Shown here: one piece after another, positions 18,880 to 26,363 of the stretch
Layout: the number at the start of each line of letters is the position of its first letter
Numbering within the stretch: position 1 is the first letter of the stretch
Assembly: GCA_016712745.1 (NCBI GenBank)
Contig: JADJQN010000001.1
Location: 744,001 to 808,000 of the forward strand
Direction: 5' to 3'
DNA from: Sandaracinaceae bacterium
GTDB lineage: Bacteria > Myxococcota_A > Polyangia > Polyangiales > JADJQN01
DNA: 64,000 bases
Made by a program: the position numbers and the translations under genes
Notes under the pieces: generated by a model
Database searches by the model: none
What the model saw: the letters and a program-made list of their open reading frames with translations, nothing else
What the model was told of the DNA's origin: nothing

Positions 18880-19305
18880 ATGGCGTGGTGGGTATACGCG
18901 TTCATCTCCGCGGCAGCGGCTGCGGCCACGGCGATTCTCGCGAAGATCGGGATGCAAGGCGTTTCCTCAACGCTTGCGACAGCGCTCCGCACGTGTGTCG
19001 TCCTGGCCTTTGCGTGGTCCATGGTTTTCATCGCCGGAGAACAGCAAGGCATTCGCGATTTGAAAACGCGTTCGCTCGTGTATCTGGGACTCTCGGGAGC
19101 GGCGACGGGGATCTCGTGGCTCGCCTACTTCAAAGCACTACACATGGCCCCAGCCTCGCGAGTGGCGCCTGTAGACAAGATAAGCCTCGCACTTACCATC
19201 GTTCTCGCCGCGGTCGTGCTCGGCGAAACCATCACCTGGAAAGTCGGCGTCGGCGCAGCCCTTATCGTAGCCGGCGCCCTACTCACCCTAAGCCCGGACG
19301 CGTAA
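18880..19305 (+). CDS. EamA/DMT-superfamily small membrane transporter
   Basis: 141 aa with four to five hydrophobic helices, matching single-EamA-domain proteins that act as dimers. The segment APASRVAPVDKISLALTIVL and the terminal GALLIVAGALL-like helix are characteristic. ATG 18880 begins directly before the first helix; upstream in-frame starts have no family support. The substrate is unknown. It is convergent with polA, with the inverted-repeat element between them. Confidence 0.85.
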   Translation: MAWWVYAFISAAAAAATAILAKIGMQGVSSTLATALRTCVVLAFAWSMVFIAGEQQGIRDLKTRSLVYLGLSGAATGISWLAYFKALHMAPASRVAPVDKISLALTIVLAAVVLGETITWKVGVGAALIVAGALLTLSPDA

Positions 19306-19354
19306 CGCGCCCCCACGCGCGTCACAACTGCGACCAGCGCCGCACACTCGAGTC

Positions 19355-19504
19355 AGGTCTTCCAGATTGGACTGAGGCGCGAGCGCGCCCGCAGACAACT
19401 GAGGGAGTGAGCTCTTGCCCATGACCGAAGGCGGCGAGCACCGGAAAGCGCTTCAGCTTTCCGCTGGCATTCAAAGCCGCGGATCAGGCCAATCTGGAAG
19501 ACCT
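19355..19504. repeat. 150-bp element bounded by a 16-bp perfect inverted repeat
   Basis: Arm AGGTCTTCCAGATTGG (19355-19370) is exactly complementary to 19489-19504. After one A-G mismatch four more pairs form, giving a 21-bp stem around an interior of roughly 110 nt. The interior has its own hairpin, GGAAAGC-GCTTCA-GCTTTCC (19443-19462). The right arm ends on the first base of the polA stop codon. AGT trinucleotides lie one base outside each arm, a possible target duplication. There is no T-tract, so an ordinary terminator is unlikely; a MITE-like repeat or structured RNA is possible. Confidence 0.6.
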
Positions 19505-22200
19505 CAGTGTGCTTTGCCCCAACTCGGCCCCCAGCCCTGATCCACGACCAGTGGAACGTCGAGCTTGATGACGCTCTCCATGGTCCTCTTCACCATCGAA
19601 CCGACGACGTCTTTTTCTTCCGGCGGGACCTCGAACACGAGCTCATCGTGAACGGTGAGCAGCATGCGTGCTTGTAGCTTCTGAGCCACAAGCTCGCGGT
19701 CGACATTGACCATCGCAATCTTGATGATGTCAGCGCTCGTGCCTTGAATGGGTGTGTTGCGCGCCACGCGTTCGGCAGCCATACGCAGCCCACGATTAGC
19801 GCTGGTCAGCTCATTGATGACGCGTTTGCGGCCGAGCAACGTGCGAACGCTTCCGCTCACGCGCGCTTCCTCAATCACAGTATCGAGGAACTTCTTTACG
19901 CCTGCGTAACGTTCGAAGAAGGCCGTGATGTAGTGCGCTGCTTCTTTACGGTCGATACGAAGATTGCGTGCCAACGCGAATTCCGTTTGGCCGTAGATGA
20001 CAGCGAAGTTCACGGTCTTGGCGCGTCCACGCATCTCACGTGTCACGCCCTCGGTCGGTACACCGAAGAGAGCGCGCGCAGTTCGAATGTGAACGTCCTC
20101 GCCCGTGACGAAGGCCTCCACCAGCTCCGGGTCGTGGCTGAGGTGCGCAAGTACGCGCAGCTCAATCTGCGAGTAATCGGACGACATCATGAGCCAGCCG
20201 GGCTTGGCGATGAAAGCGTCGCGAATCGAACGTCCAAGCTCCGTGCGGATCGGAATGTTCTGAAGATTGGGATCGCTGGAGGACAGCCGGCCGGTCGCAG
20301 CCACCGCCTGGTTGTAGCGCGTGTGCACTCGCCCTTCTCTGTCCAAAACCTTCGGAAGAATTTCGAGGTAGGTGCTCTTCAATTTGGAAAGCGCGCGATG
20401 CTCGAGAATGGTGCCCGGCAATGGATGCTCGGCCGCAAGTTCCTCCAGCACTTCGTGATCGGTCGAGCGCGCCGTCTTCGTGCGCTTGATCACGCGCAGG
20501 CCAAGCTCGTCGAAGAGCACCGTTTCCAGCTGGCGCGGCGCGCCGAGATTGATGTCGCGTCCGACGATTTCACGACAGCGCGCTTCGAGCTTGTTCATCT
20601 CGCCTGCGACCAACTTCGACAAGGTCGTCATGTGATGTATGTCGAGCAGAATCCCGGTGCGCTCCATCTTCGCGAGCACGTGGGACAGCGGCAGCTCGAT
20701 TTCCTGAAGCATCTTCTCGAGCCCCTCGGCCTCAACGCGCGTGCGCATGGCGTTGGCGGCGTTGCGAAGAGCGTCGACTGACTTGACGGCATAGTCTGTC
20801 GCAGTCTCGACGCTGATCTCCGCCATCGGCTTCTGCGAGCCTCGCTGCTTCTCGGTAATAATGTCGTAGAGCGGCAAATCCACGCGCGACTCACTCTGCG
20901 CAACTTCGGTCAGCGAATGGCCACCGCGCTCTGGATCGAGGAGGTAGCTCGCGAGCATTGTGTCAAAGTCCACGCCCAAAAGATCAATGCCCTGCGACTT
21001 CAGCATGTTCTCGTCGCGCTTTGAGTCCGCGAGATCTTTACGGACGCGCGCATCTTCAAATAGCGGCTTGAGTGCGGCCCAAGTTTCCTTGATATCGAGC
21101 TGCTTTGGCGCACCAAGGTAGAGGTGACCCATAGGCAGATACGCCGCGTCCGACTCGCCCCACGCAAGCGCCACTCCGATGGGACGTGCGCCTGAGAAGT
21201 CGCTCTGGTCGAGCACCGGGAACATCGCAAAACGGCCCACTTTCCTGATCGCAGCGACGATCTTATCCACATCAACGCCGCTTGAGCTGGACGAAACTTT
21301 AGTTTCGACTTTCGGTTCGGTGTTGGGCTTCAATTGTGCGAGCAGACGCGTGAACTCAAACTCAGTGAAGAGTGCGCGAAGCTTCTCTGTATCGGCTCCG
21401 CCGTACTGCAGCTTCGCCAAATCAAGCTCCACCGGAATGTCATCGCGCAAGGTCACGAGGCGCTGCGAGAGGAGCGCTGCTTCCTTGTGTTCGACCAGCT
21501 TGTCGTGAAGCCCCTTCTTCTTGATCTTCTCGATATTCTCGTACACGCCTTCGAGCGTTCCGTAATCGATGAGTAGCTGCGCCGCCGTCTTAGGCCCCAC
21601 CGAGGGAACGCCTGGAACGTTGTCCGACGAGTCGCCCATGAGCGCGAGCAAGTCGCGCACTTGCTCCGGGGCAACCCCCATTTTCTCCTTGGTCTCGTCG
21701 GCCCCAAAAACCTTGTCGCGCATCGAGTCGAACATGAGTACATTTTCATCGACGAGCTGCAAAAGATCTTTGTCCGCGCTCACGACGACGACGCGCAGTC
21801 CGGCCGCCTTTGCCTTCTTGACGATGCTCGCGATCAAATCATCCGCTTCAACGCCGTCCTGCTGGAATGTCGGAATCGCGTAGGCGTCGATCACTTCGCG
21901 CAGGCGCTCGACTTGCTGCTTGAGATCGGGCGGCGTGGGCGGACGGGTGGCCTTGTACTCCGGGTACATTTCATGACGAAACGATTTCGTCTTGCTATCG
22001 AGGGCCACCGCCAAGAGCGCCGGCTTCTGCACATCGACGAGCTTTTGCATCATCGCCGTCACGCCATAGATGGCATTCGTCGGCTGCCCCTTCTTGTTCG
22101 AAAGCGGAGGGATCGCGTGATAGGCGCGGAAGACGTAGCCGCTGAAATCGACGACAAAAAGCGTGTTGGGATCGTGGGCGTTGGGGAGCTTCGCGCTCAT
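19504..22200 (-). CDS. polA: DNA polymerase I
   Basis: 898 aa, the standard length. The N-terminal 5'-3' exonuclease (VDFSGYVFRAYHAIPPLS, DGVEADDLIASI, ADKDLLQLV, GDSSDNVPGVPSVGPKTA) covers about 1-300. The central 3'-5' exonuclease-like domain is degenerate: the DTET motif reads as FPVLDQ, and the third motif has Ser where Asp is needed. The polymerase domain is intact: motif A SSDYSQIELRVLAH, motif B RGRAKTVNFAVIYG, motif C VHDELVFEV. It functions in Okazaki-fragment processing and repair synthesis, probably without proofreading. It is divergent from the YdeI-like gene by 41 bp. Confidence 0.97.
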   Translation of the reverse strand: MSAKLPNAHDPNTLFVVDFSGYVFRAYHAIPPLSNKKGQPTNAIYGVTAMMQKLVDVQKPALLAVALDSKTKSFRHEMYPEYKATRPPTPPDLKQQVERLREVIDAYAIPTFQQDGVEADDLIASIVKKAKAAGLRVVVVSADKDLLQLVDENVLMFDSMRDKVFGADETKEKMGVAPEQVRDLLALMGDSSDNVPGVPSVGPKTAAQLLIDYGTLEGVYENIEKIKKKGLHDKLVEHKEAALLSQRLVTLRDDIPVELDLAKLQYGGADTEKLRALFTEFEFTRLLAQLKPNTEPKVETKVSSSSSGVDVDKIVAAIRKVGRFAMFPVLDQSDFSGARPIGVALAWGESDAAYLPMGHLYLGAPKQLDIKETWAALKPLFEDARVRKDLADSKRDENMLKSQGIDLLGVDFDTMLASYLLDPERGGHSLTEVAQSESRVDLPLYDIITEKQRGSQKPMAEISVETATDYAVKSVDALRNAANAMRTRVEAEGLEKMLQEIELPLSHVLAKMERTGILLDIHHMTTLSKLVAGEMNKLEARCREIVGRDINLGAPRQLETVLFDELGLRVIKRTKTARSTDHEVLEELAAEHPLPGTILEHRALSKLKSTYLEILPKVLDREGRVHTRYNQAVAATGRLSSSDPNLQNIPIRTELGRSIRDAFIAKPGWLMMSSDYSQIELRVLAHLSHDPELVEAFVTGEDVHIRTARALFGVPTEGVTREMRGRAKTVNFAVIYGQTEFALARNLRIDRKEAAHYITAFFERYAGVKKFLDTVIEEARVSGSVRTLLGRKRVINELTSANRGLRMAAERVARNTPIQGTSADIIKIAMVNVDRELVAQKLQARMLLTVHDELVFEVPPEEKDVVGSMVKRTMESVIKLDVPLVVDQGWGPSWGKAH

Positions 22201-22241
22201 AGGCGCGGCAGGATATCAGAGTTCGGTTATCCTTCATCTCG

Positions 22242-22847
22242 ATGGCGAAAGTGAAAGCAAAGGCCCATGCGAGCTACCCGCTCGTGCACCCCAAGGACCG
22301 CAAAGCCTGGCGCGCGTGGCTTGCGAAAAACCACAGATCATCCTCGCCGATTTGGCTTGTGCTCAATAAGAAGGCCAGCGGCAAAATGAAGATGAGCTAC
22401 GCCGACGCTGTCGAGGAAGCCTTGTGCTTCGGCTGGATCGACGCGCTAAAGCATCCGCTCGACGAACACACCTACAAACAATCGTTCTCAAAGCGCAAGC
22501 CGACGAGCGTTTGGTCGGCGTTGAACAAAACGCGTGTGGCAACGCTCATCAAGAGCGGCCAAATGACACACGCCGGGCTCGTTTGCATTGAGGTTGCTAA
22601 GAAGAACGGTAAGTGGACGGCGCTCGACGACACCGAGGCGATGCTGATGCCAGCCGACCTCGAAAAGGCGCTCGGGAAGAGCAAAAAGGCGAAAGCTTTT
22701 TTTGAAACGATCTCTCCTTCGCCGAAGAAGGCCTACCTCTACTGGATCAATGCTGCCAAACGCACGGAGACTCGCGCCGCTCGCATCAAGCAAGCAATTG
22801 TCTACCTCGCTCAAGGCGTCCGCTCGCGGCACGACGTGAAGGCGTAG
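22242..22847 (+). CDS. YdeI/OmpD-associated family protein
   Basis: 201 aa. The N-terminal region has the family pattern of a Trp-rich segment (DRKAWRAWLAKNH, SPIWLVLNKK), then MSYADAVEEALCFGWIDALK and SFSKRKPTSVWSALN. The C-terminus (KAKAFFETISPSPKKAYLYW) is the usual Bacteriocin-protection/YdeI_C helical module. It is a soluble protein of uncertain biochemical role; E. coli YdeI has been linked to antimicrobial peptide resistance. Its stop abuts the ATG of the next gene with no gap, so the two are co-translated. Confidence 0.85.
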   Translation: MAKVKAKAHASYPLVHPKDRKAWRAWLAKNHRSSSPIWLVLNKKASGKMKMSYADAVEEALCFGWIDALKHPLDEHTYKQSFSKRKPTSVWSALNKTRVATLIKSGQMTHAGLVCIEVAKKNGKWTALDDTEAMLMPADLEKALGKSKKAKAFFETISPSPKKAYLYWINAAKRTETRAARIKQAIVYLAQGVRSRHDVKA

Positions 22848-23435
22848 ATGGCAAGCGCGCCCAAAGTACTGCTCATTGGCGGCATCTGGGACAACGACAA
22901 AAAATTGGCGGCCATCGCTGCGGCATTACGAGCGAGCGGGCGCGTGCCTGTCTTGCATCAACTCGTTCCTTGCAACGGGAGCGCTCCCATTTCAGAGCTC
23001 GCTCAGCAAGTCGCGCGGGCGATTGACAGCGTCAGCCCCAATAGCAAGGTCGACATCCTCGGCTTTAGTATGGGTGCGCTCGTTGTCCGCTATTACATCC
23101 AGCGTCTCGGAGGACGCGAGCGCGTTCGGCGCTTCATCTCCATGGCCGGCCCGCACTCAGGCACGCACACCGCGTGGTTTATGTCCGTGCCCGGCGTGCG
23201 AGATATGCGACCGGGCAGTGCGCTCTTGCGCGACCTCGCGAGTGATATGCATCCGTGGGGCGACGTCGACGTTCACACGATTCTTACGCCATTCGACACG
23301 ATGATTGTGCCTGCGACATCGAGCCGTCTCGCCGGCGTGAAATCACACACGACGATACCGGCGCTCTTGCATCGACTTCTGGCCAACGACACGCGCGTGA
23401 TCAAACGCGTGCTGGAAATCCTCAACGGAGACTAA
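22848..23435 (+). CDS. Lipase-like alpha/beta hydrolase
   Basis: 195 aa with no signal peptide. The oxyanion-side strand VLLIGGIWDN is followed by the nucleophile elbow GFSMG (about residues 68-72), the helix LVVRYYIQRLGG, and SMAGPHSGTHTAWF, typical of triacylglycerol-lipase/PGAP1-like folds. A catalytic Asp is plausible in LTPFDTMIVP and a His in VKSHTTIP. The ATG follows the YdeI gene stop directly. The substrate is unknown. It is convergent with the lipoprotein gene ending at 23446. Confidence 0.8.
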   Translation: MASAPKVLLIGGIWDNDKKLAAIAAALRASGRVPVLHQLVPCNGSAPISELAQQVARAIDSVSPNSKVDILGFSMGALVVRYYIQRLGGRERVRRFISMAGPHSGTHTAWFMSVPGVRDMRPGSALLRDLASDMHPWGDVDVHTILTPFDTMIVPATSSRLAGVKSHTTIPALLHRLLANDTRVIKRVLEILNGD

Positions 23436-23445
23436 CGCGACCGAG

Positions 23446-24288
23446 TTAGAAGCCCGTGAACATGTAGGCGACGCCGAGATTGAACTGCGTCGAGGTGCCG
23501 GTGGAGTTGCCGAGTTCCCACGGAGTTACGCGATGCATGACGTCGAGCGAGACAAGCAACCATTCGATGGGACGGAAATCCAGGCGCGCTCCGGCCTCGA
23601 GCCACAGCCAGTGCCCCCCCTCGGACAGCAGGCCCAGTGGGCCAAGCAGCGGATCGATCGCAAAGCGCGGGCTCACCGAGAGCATCGGCAAGAACGAATA
23701 GTTAAGCGAGAGGCCGAGCGGCATACCGATCCACGTGGAATCGATTTCGCCCGCGGGCGTATTGCCTGACCACGACTCCCACAGCACGCCAAGGAAGAGT
23801 CCAAGCTCCATGTTCGGCGCGAGATCCCAAAAGACGAATGAAGAGCGCAAGTCGAGCAAGAAGTAGCTCACGCCGCCTTCATTGAAATCGAGGCTGCCAA
23901 TCGAACCGCTCGCGGCGCTCCCCCAGCCGAGAGTCATCGATGTCTTCGTTCCCGCCGCAGGCGGAACAACTTGATACGAATATGAGTACGTATCGCCGGC
24001 TTGCGCGCCTGAACGCACAGCTCGGTCCTGAGCCTCCATGCGAGCGTTGTGCGCATTACCGGCTGTACCAAGAGCTGCAAGCAGCATGCCCGTCGTGTCG
24101 TACAGCGTAACGGTGTTGATGCGCGCAAACCCGACGCGCGTCTGTTGCGTGGTCGGCGTTTCCGAGAATGTTGAGGACTGTGGTCCCATCGTGGAGCGCG
24201 CAAAGCCCTGGCCGACTCCGATGCCGCATCCCCCCAATAAGAGACCACACCCCACCGCCAATAGCGGCGCCCACCCACGTGTATTCAT
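23446..24288 (-). CDS. Outer-membrane-associated hypothetical lipoprotein
   Basis: 280 aa from ATG 24288, beginning with a lipoprotein signal whose lipobox is LGGC. The frame extends to 24324 but without a sensible signal. The C-terminal two thirds alternate hydrophobic and polar residues with many aromatics (SYFLLDLRSSFVFWDLAP, LEAGARLDFRPIEWLLVSLD) and end in Phe (YMFTGF), resembling an outer-membrane beta-barrel. I recognise no family. A lipidated barrel is unusual; the N-terminal Cys could also be coincidental to a Sec signal. Confidence 0.65.
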   Translation of the reverse strand: MNTRGWAPLLAVGCGLLLGGCGIGVGQGFARSTMGPQSSTFSETPTTQQTRVGFARINTVTLYDTTGMLLAALGTAGNAHNARMEAQDRAVRSGAQAGDTYSYSYQVVPPAAGTKTSMTLGWGSAASGSIGSLDFNEGGVSYFLLDLRSSFVFWDLAPNMELGLFLGVLWESWSGNTPAGEIDSTWIGMPLGLSLNYSFLPMLSVSPRFAIDPLLGPLGLLSEGGHWLWLEAGARLDFRPIEWLLVSLDVMHRVTPWELGNSTGTSTQFNLGVAYMFTGF

Positions 24289-24356
24289 GCGGAGGAAATA
24301 CACGAGGTCGCGCTTCCGTGACAAAGAAAAGCCAACGCCGTGCTAGTTCTGCCGCC

Positions 24357-24980
24357 ATGCGAAACGTGATCTGCGGGGATGCGGGCGCTTATCTCAGGTC
24401 GCACGACACGCCAACGGATGCGTCGTTCGTCACTTCATTACCAGACGTTTCGGAGCTACGCGGACAAACGCTGGACGCCTGGCGCGCATGGTTCATCGAC
24501 ACGGTCGCACTCGTCGCAGCCAAGTCTGCGGCAAACGGAGTCGCGATCTTTTTCCAAACCGATGTGTTCCGAAATGGCCAATGGATCGACAAGAGTTATC
24601 TCTGTCATCAAGGGGCCGAACGCGCGGGCGCGCGCTTACTCTGGCACAAGATTGTGTGCCGAGTCCCCGCGGGCAGCGTGGCCGATGGCCGCCCCGGTTA
24701 CGCACACATGCTCTGCTTCGCGCGCGAGCTCCCGATGACGAGCGGCTTCACGCCGGACGTCATCCCCGATCTTGGTTCGATGGATTGGTCAAAGGCGATG
24801 GGCCGTAACGCATGCGTCGCAGCATGTGAATGGATCCGTGATCACACCGAGACGCGAACCATCATCGATCCATTTTGCGGAACGGGGACCGTGCTCGCGG
24901 TCGCCAACGAGCTTGGCCTCGAGGCGCTGGGCATTGAAATCGATGAAGCCCGCGCCGAGCGCGCACGCCGGAAAAAGTAA
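24357..24980 (+). CDS. SAM-dependent DNA/RNA methyltransferase-like protein
   Basis: 207 aa. The C-terminal half carries a class I SAM motif, IIDPFCGTGTVLAVANELG, followed by LGIEIDEARAERAR, typical of N6/N4-type nucleic acid methylases. The N-terminal segment TSLPDVSELRG occupies the position of the catalytic (D/N/S)PP(Y/W) motif but lacks the second Pro and the aromatic residue, so the target base is unclear. The ATG at 24357 is chosen because translation upstream has no family features. It stands alone with no restriction enzyme beside it; rRNA, tRNA or orphan DNA modification are all possible. Confidence 0.7.
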   Translation: MRNVICGDAGAYLRSHDTPTDASFVTSLPDVSELRGQTLDAWRAWFIDTVALVAAKSAANGVAIFFQTDVFRNGQWIDKSYLCHQGAERAGARLLWHKIVCRVPAGSVADGRPGYAHMLCFARELPMTSGFTPDVIPDLGSMDWSKAMGRNACVAACEWIRDHTETRTIIDPFCGTGTVLAVANELGLEALGIEIDEARAERARRKK

Positions 24981-25124
24981 GCGATTACCTTCGCATCGAT
25001 CGCAACGGCGCCAGTTTCTGGCGCAATCCGGCGAATGCGACGAGCGTAGTGAATCTTAAGACTTAGTGAAGCGTGAATGCGCCCGCTTAGCATCGCAACG
25101 GACTTTGAGATTGGGAGGGACGCA

Positions 25125-25553
25125 ATGTTGAAGATCACTCGTCCCGCGGCCTTGGTCGTGGCGCTGCTCGTATCGTTGGTCGGAGCTTTGAGCCCGGCGT
25201 ACGCCGACGGGCCTTCGCGACGCAATACGCGTCGTCGCGCGCATGCGCACCGAGTGGTGGTGCCAAGCTTTGAGGAAGCCCACGTTTCGCGCGCGATCCA
25301 GGCTCGCATAGCGACAATCCGGTCCTGCTACGAGCGCCAACTTCGCGTCAATCCGGATCTCGCGGGCAAAGTCACGGTCGAGTTTACAGTGCAGCAGAGC
25401 GGCGGAGTGAGCGATGCGCGTGCAACAGAAAACACGACACGCGACGAGCGCGTTGCAAGCTGCATCGTAGGCACCGTTAGTCGGCTACGGTTTGACCCCG
25501 CACCTGTCGACGCCAGCGTCACGCTCAACTATCCGTTCGTGTTTGCGCCGTAA
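25125..25553 (+). CDS. AgmX/PglI C-terminal domain (TonB-C-like) exported protein
   Basis: 142 aa. The signal peptide ends at PAYA. A basic stretch is followed by a single domain with the family pattern: IQARIATIRSCYERQLRVNP, then GKVTVEFTVQQSGGVSDARA, and a conserved second Cys in VASCIVGTVSRLRFDP. The domain is common in myxobacterial gliding (AgmX) and TonB-like proteins and is probably periplasmic. ATG 25125 has GGGAGGGA six bases upstream, which fixes the start. No obvious partner genes adjoin it. Confidence 0.8.
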   Translation: MLKITRPAALVVALLVSLVGALSPAYADGPSRRNTRRRAHAHRVVVPSFEEAHVSRAIQARIATIRSCYERQLRVNPDLAGKVTVEFTVQQSGGVSDARATENTTRDERVASCIVGTVSRLRFDPAPVDASVTLNYPFVFAP

Positions 25554-25568
25554 CGCTATACTGCGCGG

Positions 25569-26246
25569 GTGACCGAGTTTGCCCACGGCAGTCGATCGAA
25601 ACTCACCGAGCGAGACGTTCCGCGTTTTGCCAGTGAGTCGCTTTTCGACCGTATCGCGCGCGCGGTATGTCGCGCCGATTGCCTGCCGCGCAAGGAGCTT
25701 TACGAAGCGTGGGAGGTCGCGCGTCGCGTGCGTCGCAAAGTGCGCGGCGGTCGCGTGCTCGACCTTGCGTGCGGACACGGCCTGCTTGCCCACATCATGC
25801 TGCTCCTCGACGACACGTCCGCATCCGCACTCGCCGTCGACACGCGCATTCCGCAGAGCGCACACGCACTAAGTGCCGAGCTTGTGCGAACATGGCCGCG
25901 GTTGGCATCGCGCATCGAGTTTAGGTCTGCACCGATCGAGTCTGTCGCTGCCCAAGCTGCAGACCTCATTGTGTCTGTGCACGCGTGCGGCGCGCTCACC
26001 GACAAAGTGCTCAGCGTGGCGCTCAACGCGGGTGCTGCCATCGCCGTCCTGCCCTGCTGCCAAGACGCGCGCATCTGTGACGCTGGTCCCATAGCCGGAT
26101 GGCTCGATCGACCCCTTGCGATCGACGTCATGCGTGCGCAGCGCTTGGCCGCCGCGGGCTACTCCGTCGCGACCCAAACCATCCCCGCGGAGATCACGCC
26201 GAAAAACCGCCTTCTGATCGGGCTGCCTCAGCGCTCGCCAATCTAG
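25569..26246 (+). CDS. Class I SAM methyltransferase (Methyltransf_32-like)
   Basis: 225 aa with a GTG start 15 bp after the AgmX-type gene. The SAM-binding motif is VLDLACGHGLLAHIML. The post-motif SVHACGALTDKVL and IAVLPCCQD, containing a Cys-Cys pair, match the pattern of the Methyltransf_32 group, which includes eukaryotic METTL25-like proteins. The substrate is unknown. It is the last gene before ffh and may share a transcript with the AgmX-type gene. Confidence 0.75.
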   Translation: MTEFAHGSRSKLTERDVPRFASESLFDRIARAVCRADCLPRKELYEAWEVARRVRRKVRGGRVLDLACGHGLLAHIMLLLDDTSASALAVDTRIPQSAHALSAELVRTWPRLASRIEFRSAPIESVAAQAADLIVSVHACGALTDKVLSVALNAGAAIAVLPCCQDARICDAGPIAGWLDRPLAIDVMRAQRLAAAGYSVATQTIPAEITPKNRLLIGLPQRSPI

Positions 26247-26363
26247 CTGGCAAATGGCCGAAACCTCCTTCAATTCGGGCGTTCGCTTGAAGGACGCGTG
26301 TCTGCGTGGTACGTGGCCGCCTGCTCGTTTTTGAGCCGTTTTTGAAAGAGGCGCACACCTGTC

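Noticed and set aside
19744..20781. 345-aa plus-strand frame inside polA
   Set aside because: Antisense to conserved polymerase motifs; no independent support.
26247..26363. 4.5S/SRP RNA or other RNA gene near ffh
   Set aside because: I looked for the conserved GGAAGGAAGCAGC-type tetraloop region and found none; only a weak TTGAAG-N17-TACGTG promoter-like match.
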